Assembly (NCBI GenBank): GCA_013203415.1
Contig: JABMQE010000014.1
Span: 1 to 5,869 of the forward strand
Direction of reading: 5' to 3'
DNA: 5,869 nt
Source of the DNA: Candidatus Falkowiibacteriota bacterium
Lineage (GTDB): Bacteria; Patescibacteriota; Patescibacteriia; UBA2591; JABMQE01
In this document: piece after piece, positions 1-4,994 of the stretch
Position numbering within the stretch: the first letter of the stretch is position 1
How the letters are laid out: each line of letters starts with the position of its first letter
Program-made: the position numbers and the translations under genes
The notes under the pieces: generated by a model
Database searches by the model: none
Told to the model about the DNA's origin: nothing
Seen by the model: the letters and a program-made list of their open reading frames with translations, nothing else

Positions 1-114
1 ACCCCTGCCAGGGTGCATACCTTGGCGGAGGGATTCGCCCTGTCATTCGACGGGGTAAAAACCCTCGACCCTTGCCCTGTCGAATGACAGGGTCTTGCTT
101 GTTTTGATAATTTT
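1..114. repeat. Palindromic-repeat cluster with no gene
   Basis: This is non-coding sequence 3' of tRNA-Ala. It holds two related 18-nt hairpins. The one at 38-55 has stem CCCTGTC, loop ATTC and one G-T pair. The one at 75-92 is a perfect 7-bp stem with loop GAAT. The two can also pair with each other as a perfect 14-bp inverted repeat (38-51 with 79-92). The segments at 26-37 and 60-70 together equal 23 nt of the neighbouring tRNA-Ala T arm. A short unit CCTTGGCGGAGG (20-31) resembles a unit found inside infB near 2431. The cluster may help end the minus-strand transcript, but neither hairpin is followed by a clear U-run in that direction, so a terminator role is unproven. Confidence 0.75.
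26..70 (-). pseudogene. Broken duplicate of the tRNA-Ala T arm
   Basis: Positions 26-37 match 124-135 of tRNA-Ala exactly (12 nt), and 60-70 match 136-146 exactly (11 nt). In the intact tRNA these blocks are adjacent. Here they are separated by 22 nt (38-59): an 18-nt hairpin plus TAAA. The break falls inside the T loop. The rest of the tRNA is not recognisable nearby, so this is a short remnant rather than a gene. The repeat is direct and seen in the sequence; the idea that a hairpin element inserted is inference. Confidence 0.6.
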
Positions 115-191
115 TGGTGGACCCGGAGGGATTCGAACCCTCGACCTCCTGCTTGCAAAGCAGGCATTCTAACCAGCTGAACTACGGGCCC
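115..191 (-). tRNA. tRNA-Ala(UGC)
   Basis: The minus strand folds as a complete cloverleaf. The acceptor GGGCCCG pairs with CGGGTCC through a G3-U70 wobble, the main alanine identity element. U8 and A9 are in place, and the D stem is GTTC/GAAT with a G-T pair. The anticodon stem is CCTGC/GCAGG with loop TTTGCAA, giving anticodon UGC. The T arm is GAGGG, TTCGAAT, CCCTC. Discriminator A73 is at 118 and the 3' CCA is encoded (115-117). The 5' end (191) directly follows the TAA stop (194-192) of the small membrane-protein gene, so the tRNA is probably cut from a shared transcript. Confidence 0.97.
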
Positions 192-440
192 TTATCCTCC
201 AAAAAACGAATTTGGCAAAACCCATTTCAAAAATATTTCAAACAAATTAAAAATCATTAAAAATCCAACAAAAACCGCAATCAACCCAATCGCCTTGTAT
301 GCTAAAACACTTCCCCCCTCGGTGTTTAGGTATTTTTCAGCAAACGGCAAAGGGCCTAAAAAGTTATAAAACCAATCTGTCTTTATTACCATAGCCCCCC
401 CGAGTATTACTAATACTATTCCAAAAAATATAAATCCCAT
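192..440 (-). CDS. Small two-helix membrane protein, function unknown
   Basis: This encodes 82 residues starting at ATG 440-438 and ending in TAA. Two hydrophobic stretches, about residues 3-19 and 50-67, should cross the membrane. Between them lies a polar segment of about 30 residues with a KTDWFYNFLG start and an AEKYLNTEGGS motif; these two motifs look like the conserved core of small membrane proteins I associate with candidate-phyla genomes, but I cannot name a function. No Shine-Dalgarno sequence precedes the ATG; the leader is A-rich on the mRNA and carries octamer repeats. The frame fills the gap between tRNA-Ile and tRNA-Ala and its stop abuts the tRNA-Ala 5' end, so the three are likely co-transcribed. 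It is convincing as a gene because of its composition and membrane topology. Confidence 0.75.
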   Translation of the reverse strand: MGFIFFGIVLVILGGAMVIKTDWFYNFLGPLPFAEKYLNTEGGSVLAYKAIGLIAVFVGFLMIFNLFEIFLKWVLPNSFFGG

Positions 441-447
441 TTTTGTT

Positions 448-479
448 TTTATTTATTAATTTATTGATTTACTAATTTA
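448..479. repeat. AT-rich octamer tandem repeat (TTAATTTA x4)
   Basis: Four 8-nt units follow without gaps: TTTATTTA, TTAATTTA, TTGATTTA and CTAATTTA. They lie just 5' of the start codon of the small membrane protein (440-438, minus strand), in a leader with no Shine-Dalgarno sequence. A different octamer array sits in the same position before infB. Confidence 0.7.
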
Positions 480-559
480 TTAAAGATGAAAGCTACGATA
501 TTCATATCTGATTTATTTTTAAATAAAAATTAAAACTTAAAACTTAAAAATTAATTCTG

Positions 560-636
560 TGGTGGGCATGCTGGGACTTGAACCCAGGACCTCGACTTTA
601 TAAGAGTCGCGCTCTTACCAGCTGAGCTACATGCCC
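560..636 (-). tRNA. tRNA-Ile(UAU), reads AUA
   Basis: The minus strand gives a full cloverleaf. The acceptor GGGCATG pairs perfectly with CATGCCC. U8 and A9 are present, and the D stem GCTC/GAGC encloses a loop with GG. The anticodon stem CGACT/AGTCG closes a 7-nt loop CTTATAA, so bases 34-36 read UAU. The T arm is CTGGG, TTCAAGT, CCCAG. Discriminator A73 is at 563 and CCA is encoded at 560-562. Most bacteria read AUA with a CAU anticodon modified by TilS, so a UAU anticodon is uncommon. A 16-nt copy of its 5' end and upstream flank occurs at 705-720. Confidence 0.95.
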
Positions 637-639
637 CAA

Positions 640-720
640 TTTTTTATAACTCACATTGCCAACTGCCTGCCCGCTCAATCCGAGCATAGCGAGGAGCTGA
701 GCGGGAGCTACATGCCCCAA
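640..720. repeat. 81-bp insertion-like unit with palindrome and tRNA-Ile 5' duplicate
   Basis: The 16-nt block at 624-639 (the tRNA-Ile 5' end plus flank) is repeated exactly at 705-720. The 65 nt between the copies contain a palindrome with perfect 8-bp arms, CCCGCTCA at 670-677 and TGAGCGGG at 698-705. The arrangement looks like a palindromic element that entered at the tRNA 5' end and left a 16-bp direct repeat. It could also be the scar of a recombination between two tRNA genes with the same 5' sequence. No open reading frame is present. Confidence 0.65.
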
Positions 721-728
721 CTATTACC

Positions 729-757
729 ATTATACCCTACATTCCCATTCTCTTCAA
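729..757 (-). promoter_or_regulatory. Putative sigma-70-type promoter for tRNA-Ile
   Basis: On the minus strand TTGAAG (757-752, 4 of 6 bases) is followed after 17 nt by a perfect TATAAT (734-729). The expected start near 722 lies about 5 nt before the duplicated tRNA-Ile 5' end at 717, a short leader that would suit a tRNA promoter. This fits the idea that the promoter originally faced tRNA-Ile directly and was pushed away by the 81-bp unit. The box overlaps the last codons and stop of the DHH gene. Not tested; judged from sequence only. Confidence 0.6.
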
Positions 758-1894
758 ACCCTCTTTTACCTTCGCAATTATTTCCCTTTCAACATCAATT
801 ATTTCCCTCTCTCTTATAAAAAATTCTATCTCTCTTTTTGCGCCCAAAGGTTTGTAATCCGAGGCCAGCTCTATTAGGTTTATATTTGGATTATAAGATT
901 TAATTTTTACTCCCACTTTCTTTTCTTTCTCTTCGTAAAAAAGAATAACCACTTCTGCCTCGGGAATCGTCGATATTAATTCGTCCATAACCTTGCTTAA
1001 ACTTTCCTTTCCGCTCGATACTCCCACTTTATCAAAATCGCTCATTGTTAAAGTCGACCAAACAAGTCCTTGTTTTTCCCTGTCCTGTTCCAACCTTGCC
1101 AAAACCCGTCCCCAAAGCTTTAAGTCCGAAACCGACTTTGTTCTAAAAAGATTATTAACAATCTCTTCTCTTCTCCCGCCTGCCATAATCAAACTGCTTG
1201 TTGCAATCAAAGTTTGCGGGGTTATTTGCAGGGACTTAAAATTCTTTGTTTTGGAAATTATTCCTGTAAGGAGCAAAGTTGCCAAATTCTCGTTAATCCT
1301 GTCTTTGCCAAAAGATTCTATTTCTTTGTAAATAATTTCCGCTGTCGAAGTTGCTACCAAATCAACATGGTTTATCTGGCCAAAATGTTCATTTCCTGGG
1401 TGATGGTCGATATTAATAATCGGCACCTCATAAAAAAATTCCGTATTATTGTCGTAAATTTTCCCAAGTGATTCCAATTCTTCCGTATCAACCACAAAGG
1501 CCAAATCAAAAGCAAAATTAGAGCTGTCGAAATTTGTATCTTCGGGTGTGAAAAATCCTCCGCTTGGCGTAATAAAAATCTTCAGTTTCCCATCTTTTAT
1601 ATCATAACTAAGTTCTTTAACTTTAGTCCTCGAAACATCCAAAGAAATAATAAATTTTTTAAGAGCCGGCAAATCATTTTGTATCTCCTTCGCCATCGGC
1701 AAAAAAGCCAGGTTGTCTGGCAAAGAAAAGTCACTGCAGGCAACAGTCACTTTTTTATCCAGCTTTTTTAGAACCCCCACCAAAGCCAAAGCCGAAACCA
1801 AACTATCAATTTCAAAATCTTTCTTAAAACAAACCAGTATCTTTCGGGCTCCGTTTATATAATTGTAAATCTGTTGTTCTGTTGTTAATGGCAC
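737..1894 (-). CDS. DHH/NrnA-like phosphoesterase-fold protein, probably catalytically degenerate
   Basis: With a GTG start at 1894 this encodes 385 residues and ends in TAG. The fold matches the NrnA/RecJ-like DHH family (oligoribonuclease / pAp phosphatase), which is cytosolic and needs Mn2+. The DHH motif is intact (IDHHPGNEHFG, D163-H165), as are D136 and TSTAE (182-186). The first motif, normally HxxPDxD, reads KKDFEID, so His becomes K24 and the first Asp becomes E28. The LLTGIxxDT motif reads LLTGIISKT, so Asp becomes K215. The C-terminal DHHA1-like domain lacks GGGHxxAAG and has PLGAKREIEF (about 349-358). Roughly 45 extra residues (about 80-125) precede the second motif. A binding or regulatory role is possible. 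The start is chosen because a promoter covers the upstream ATG (1927) and TTG (1954); if that promoter is not used, ATG 1927 is the alternative. Confidence 0.85.
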   Translation of the reverse strand: MPLTTEQQIYNYINGARKILVCFKKDFEIDSLVSALALVGVLKKLDKKVTVACSDFSLPDNLAFLPMAKEIQNDLPALKKFIISLDVSRTKVKELSYDIKDGKLKIFITPSGGFFTPEDTNFDSSNFAFDLAFVVDTEELESLGKIYDNNTEFFYEVPIINIDHHPGNEHFGQINHVDLVATSTAEIIYKEIESFGKDRINENLATLLLTGIISKTKNFKSLQITPQTLIATSSLIMAGGRREEIVNNLFRTKSVSDLKLWGRVLARLEQDREKQGLVWSTLTMSDFDKVGVSSGKESLSKVMDELISTIPEAEVVILFYEEKEKKVGVKIKSYNPNINLIELASDYKPLGAKREIEFFIREREIIDVEREIIAKVKEGLKRMGM

Positions 1895-1925
1895 TGTCTC
1901 TAAATTAAAAATAATAGAGCTCTCC

Positions 1926-1954
1926 ATTATAGCGTAATAAAAAGAAAGCGTCAA
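1926..1954 (-). promoter_or_regulatory. Near-consensus promoter for the DHH gene
   Basis: On the minus strand TTGACG (1954-1949, 5 of 6) and TATAAT (1931-1926, 6 of 6) are separated by exactly 17 nt. Transcription should start near 1919. The ATG at 1927 shares bases with the -10 box and would not be in the transcript, so the nearest in-frame start is GTG at 1894, about 25 nt into the message. Confidence 0.75.
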
Positions 1955-1984
1955 CTCAAGTTAATTCCCAACCCGTTGACTAAA

Positions 1985-1993
1985 TGCTATAAT
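1985..1993 (+). promoter_or_regulatory. Extended -10 promoter for infB
   Basis: TGCTATAAT fits the extended -10 pattern TGnTATAAT perfectly. The hexamer 17 nt upstream, TTCCCA (1965-1970), matches TTGACA at 4 of 6 bases. A start near 2000 gives infB a 5' leader of about 170 nt containing the octamer inverted repeat. It lies about 35-60 bp from the divergent DHH promoter. Confidence 0.6.
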
Positions 1994-2076
1994 TAGGATA
2001 GGATTATAAGATTCATAGCTATGGTCGCTAGGTTTCGAGCAGTTGGTTTTTTATCCTCGTAATAAATCTTGAAATT

Positions 2077-2161
2077 ATTGTTAAATTGTTAAATTGTTTC
2101 ATTGTTGAGTTTTTAGTAATTTAACAGTTTAACAATTTAGCAATGTAACAATTTAACAATG
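2077..2161. repeat. Octamer tandem arrays forming a long inverted repeat before infB
   Basis: The left arm (2077-2108) is four 8-nt units of ATTGTTAA type. The right arm (2118-2157) is five units of AATTTAAC type, followed by AATG. The left and right units are near reverse complements, so 2077-2106 can pair with 2131-2160 over about 30 bp with about four mismatches, the first 15 being perfect. The structure ends 8 nt before the infB ATG. As RNA it would be an AU-rich stem next to the initiation site. Confidence 0.75.
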
Positions 2162-2168
2162 TAGTCAG

Positions 2169-4247
2169 ATGAACATAACCGAACTCGCCAGAAAATTAAA
2201 GATTCCAACAAAAGAGTTAAGGCAGGCCCTGCCAGAGCTCGGTTTTGATATTGGCGTCCGTGCTATAAAAGTTGATGATACTTTAGTTGATAAAATTACC
2301 TCTGCTTTCGAGGGAAAGAAAAAAGAAGAGGCCTTGTTAGTATCCCGCGACGAAGTAAAACGCGCTCCCCAGGAAGAAAAAGATTTATCCGCCGACTTGT
2401 CCCCCGAAGCTCGCAAAGCGAAGGGGGGAGCCTTGGCGAAGGCGGGAGAAGAACAACAAATAAAAGAAGTAAAAATTCCAGGCAGCATTTCGGTTCACGA
2501 TTTTGCCGAAAAATTATCTTTGCCAATAAATAAAGTTATGGCCGAACTTATGAGTAATGGTATTATGGCTACGATTAACGAAGAAATAGATTTCGAAACT
2601 GCCTCTATTATTGCCGAGGATTTGGGTTTTAAAGCAGAAAAAGGCGGGAAAGATGCCGAAGGATCAAAAAACCAGACCAACAAAGACAAGCTAAAAAAAT
2701 TATTAAAAGAACAAAAAAAGACCAACCTTAAGTCCCGCCCTCCGGTTGTTGTTGTTATGGGCCATGTCGACCACGGCAAAACTTCTCTCCTCGATGTCAT
2801 CCGCGAAACCAATGTTGTTGCCGGAGAAGCCGGCGCCATCACCCAGCATATCGGTGCTTATCAAGTCGAGAAGAAAAATCGAAAAATTACTTTTATCGAT
2901 ACTCCTGGCCACGAGGCCTTCAAATCCATGCGGGCTCGCGGCGGAGGAGTTGCCGATATCGCTGTCCTTGTTATCGCCGCTGATGATAATATCCAGCCCC
3001 AAACCCTAGAATCAATTCGCGTTATCGAACAAGAAAAACTTCCTTTTGTTGTTGCCATCAATAAAATTGATAAACTCGAAGCCGATATTGATAAAATTAA
3101 AACCTCCTTAGCAGAGCTTAATCTTAATTCGGAGGACTGGGGCGGTAAAACTATTTGCGTTCCTGTTTCTGCCACCAAAAAACAAGGCATAGACGAGCTC
3201 TTGGAAATGATTCTTTTAATCGCAGACATGGAAAAAGAAAATCTTAAATCCGATTTCAAAGGCCCTGCTTTAGGCACTGTCATCGAATCCCATAAAGACA
3301 AAAACGAAGGCCCGGTTGCCACTGTTCTTATCCAGGCCGGCACCGCCCGTCTTGGCGACCAGTTCACAATCGGCTCTACCTATGGAAAAATTCGCGCTCT
3401 TAAAGATTATAAAGGTTCAAAGCTAGATTCCGCTACCCCTGGCACTCCCGTTCGCATGCTCGGGCTTAAAAGCACGCCCCAAGTCGGTGATATTTTAGAG
3501 GTCATAACCGACCCCAAAGAGCTAAAAAATAAAATAAAGGCCGGTACTGTTAAAAAATCAACCAAGCTTAATCTTGGCCGCGGCATTGTCGAAAAAGCAA
3601 AGGCCGAAGAGGGGATCGAAATTAAAAACTTAAATATTGTTTTACGCGCCGATGTCGTTGGTTCCCTGGAAGCTGTTGTCGAAGTCGTCGAGGAAATCAA
3701 ACACGAAGAAATAAATCTAAATATTACAAAAAAGGCCTTGGGCAATGTCACCGAATCCGATATTATCCAAGCCGAAACCTCCGAAGTAACCGATAAATCT
3801 TTAGTTATCGGCTTTAATGTTGCCTTAAACCCTGGCGTTAAAAACCTCGCCCAAGAAAAAGGCGTTAATATCAAAACCTACAAAGTTATTTACGAACTAA
3901 TAGACGATGTTAAAAAGAATTTAGAAGAACTCCTTTCCTTAGAACGCATCCGCCATGATGTTGCAAAGTTAGAAGTTCTAAAAATATTCCGCACCGAAAC
4001 CGATGCTGTAATTTTGGGCGGCCGCGTCACCAAAGGCAAGCTCGCAACTAATCTCCTAACAGATATCCTCCACGAGGAAAAACTTATAGGCGCTGGCAAA
4101 ATCACCGAACTTCAATCAAACAAGCAAAAAGTAACCGAAGTTAAAACCGGAAGCGAATGCGGCCTAAAAATCCAAACCAAAGCCAAAATAGCCGAAGGCG
4201 ATGTCCTCGAATTCTACCGCATCGAAGAAAAAGCCAAAACGCTATAA
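2169..4247 (+). CDS. infB: Translation initiation factor IF-2
   Basis: This 692-residue GTPase delivers fMet-tRNA to the 30S subunit and promotes 50S joining. An IF2_N-type helical domain (about 3-46) is followed by a charged linker, a second IF2_N-like segment (about 104-155) and a Lys-rich spacer. The G domain begins near 189: G1 GHVDHGKT (198-205), G2 GAITQHIGA (222-230), G3 DTPGH (244-248), G4 NKID (298-301) and G5 SAT (334-336). Domain II follows (about 365-450), then domain III with LRADVVGS (about 492-499) and the C-terminal fMet-tRNA-binding region, with GSECGLKI near 661-668. All key residues are present. It is shorter than E. coli IF-2 (890) because of the short N-terminal region. 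The linker carries a palindrome-coded stretch (78-94). No Shine-Dalgarno sequence precedes the ATG; the start is fixed by the N-terminal domain match. The HD gene follows 7 nt downstream. Confidence 0.98.
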   Translation: MNITELARKLKIPTKELRQALPELGFDIGVRAIKVDDTLVDKITSAFEGKKKEEALLVSRDEVKRAPQEEKDLSADLSPEARKAKGGALAKAGEEQQIKEVKIPGSISVHDFAEKLSLPINKVMAELMSNGIMATINEEIDFETASIIAEDLGFKAEKGGKDAEGSKNQTNKDKLKKLLKEQKKTNLKSRPPVVVVMGHVDHGKTSLLDVIRETNVVAGEAGAITQHIGAYQVEKKNRKITFIDTPGHEAFKSMRARGGGVADIAVLVIAADDNIQPQTLESIRVIEQEKLPFVVAINKIDKLEADIDKIKTSLAELNLNSEDWGGKTICVPVSATKKQGIDELLEMILLIADMEKENLKSDFKGPALGTVIESHKDKNEGPVATVLIQAGTARLGDQFTIGSTYGKIRALKDYKGSKLDSATPGTPVRMLGLKSTPQVGDILEVITDPKELKNKIKAGTVKKSTKLNLGRGIVEKAKAEEGIEIKNLNIVLRADVVGSLEAVVEVVEEIKHEEINLNITKKALGNVTESDIIQAETSEVTDKSLVIGFNVALNPGVKNLAQEKGVNIKTYKVIYELIDDVKKNLEELLSLERIRHDVAKLEVLKIFRTETDAVILGGRVTKGKLATNLLTDILHEEKLIGAGKITELQSNKQKVTEVKTGSECGLKIQTKAKIAEGDVLEFYRIEEKAKTL
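2400..2450 (+). repeat. In-frame palindromic repeat inside infB
   Basis: This GC-rich stretch codes SPEARKAKGGALAKAG (IF-2 residues 78-93), in the variable linker. It contains CCCCC (2401-2405) facing GGGGGG (2423-2428), an inner TCGC-AAA-GCGA hairpin (2411-2421), and a second perfect hairpin GCCTT-GGCG-AAGGC (2430-2443). Its composition differs from the surrounding AT-rich linker. The second unit resembles the sequence at 20-31. It keeps the reading frame. Confidence 0.65.
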
Positions 4248-4254
4248 TTTAAAT

Positions 4255-4941
4255 ATGAACCCAAAACTTCAAAAAATAAAAGAATTAGTAGAAAAAGAAT
4301 TATGTCATCTCGACCCCAGCCATAACATCAAGCACTGTATAAGAGTTTATAATAATTGCCTGCTTATAGCCGAAGAGGAAAAAGTTGATTTGGAAGTCCT
4401 CCAAGCCGCCGCCCTCTTGCACGACATCGGTGGGGCTATAGAAATGTCGGATCAAACAGGCGAAATCGACCATGCCGAAGAAAGCGTCAAAATGGCTGCG
4501 CCCATCCTCAAAGATTTAGATTTTCCAGAAGATAAAATAAAACACATCCAAGATTGCATAATTTCTCACAGATACAGAAACGAAAATAAGCCGAAAACAA
4601 TCGAAGCCAAAATTTTGTTCGATGCCGACAAGCTAGATTCTTTAGGCGCTATTGGTATTGCTCGTTCTTATATCTGGGTTGCCAAAAATAATGCTAAAAT
4701 TTATACAAATATTGATGATATTGATGTAGATGAGTATGTTAAGGAAAATCTCGCAGGAAAAATTAATGGAAGAGTTAAAGATAAAACTAAACACAGTCCT
4801 CAACTCCAACATGAAACAAAATCTAAGTTTTTAGCGGATAAGATGCATACTAAAAAAGGAAAAGAAATCGCCAAAGAAAGAACAAAGTACGAAAAAATTT
4901 TTCTAGACATATTAGAAAAAGAAATCAAAGGTGAATTATAA
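4255..4941 (+). CDS. HD-domain phosphohydrolase (YpgQ/YedJ-like)
   Basis: This encodes 228 residues of the HD superfamily, cytosolic metal-dependent phosphohydrolases. The motifs are ordered as in the family: DPSHNIKHCIRV with H23 and H27, LLHDIGG with H56-D57, SHRYRN with H105, and FDADKLDSLGAIGIAR with D123 and D125. H27, H56, D57 and D125 are the expected metal ligands. The DADKLD-GAIGIAR block is typical of the YpgQ/YedJ group; at least one member, Bacillus YpgQ, is reported to hydrolyse nucleotide triphosphates to monophosphate plus pyrophosphate, but the substrate here is unknown. The C-terminal part is Lys-rich and helical. The ATG at 4255 is chosen because the family begins just before the first helix; an upstream in-frame ATG (4201) lies inside infB and would add 18 unrelated residues. 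It lies 7 nt after infB, so the two are probably co-transcribed. No Shine-Dalgarno sequence is visible. Confidence 0.9.
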   Translation: MNPKLQKIKELVEKELCHLDPSHNIKHCIRVYNNCLLIAEEEKVDLEVLQAAALLHDIGGAIEMSDQTGEIDHAEESVKMAAPILKDLDFPEDKIKHIQDCIISHRYRNENKPKTIEAKILFDADKLDSLGAIGIARSYIWVAKNNAKIYTNIDDIDVDEYVKENLAGKINGRVKDKTKHSPQLQHETKSKFLADKMHTKKGKEIAKERTKYEKIFLDILEKEIKGEL

Positions 4942-4954
4942 ATAGATGCCTCTG

Positions 4955-4978
4955 TGGAGGACATTATAAAGTCCTCTA
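4955..4978 (+). promoter_or_regulatory. Intergenic hairpin containing GGAGG
   Basis: GAGGAC (4957-4962) and GTCCTC (4971-4976) form a perfect 6-bp stem around the 8-nt loop ATTATAAA; a G-T pair and a T-A pair extend it to 8. The 5' arm holds GGAGG, but the next ATG is 34 nt away, so it is not a normal ribosome-binding site. No U-run follows, so it is not a standard terminator. It might stabilise a processed 3' or 5' end. Confidence 0.5.
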
Positions 4979-4994
4979 TCATATTCCAAATTCC

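Noticed and set aside
640..720. A second tRNA gene
   Set aside because: Only the 5' 14-16 nt match a tRNA; there is no anticodon or T arm, and the rest is a palindrome.
631..819. A 62-codon plus-strand frame
   Set aside because: It runs through the tRNA-Ile 5' end, the palindromic unit and the 3' end of the DHH gene; it shows no protein-like pattern.
993..1471. Plus-strand frames opposite the DHH gene
   Set aside because: They mirror the DHH coding sequence and have no recognisable domain.
1976..1993. TTGACT and TATAAT as one promoter for infB
   Set aside because: Only 6 nt separate the two boxes, far below the 15-19 needed. The extended -10 reading is preferred.
2077..2161. CRISPR array
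   Set aside because: The units are 8 nt, contiguous and without spacers, so this is a simple tandem repeat.
2165..4105. Several open frames on the minus strand and other frames across infB
   Set aside because: They are low-complexity, Ser/Leu/Phe-rich translations lying wholly within the infB coding region, which has complete IF-2 motifs. They are shadows.
4201..4254. Upstream in-frame ATG for the HD protein
   Set aside because: It would overlap infB by 47 nt and add 18 residues that translate infB's end out of frame; the family match begins at 4255.
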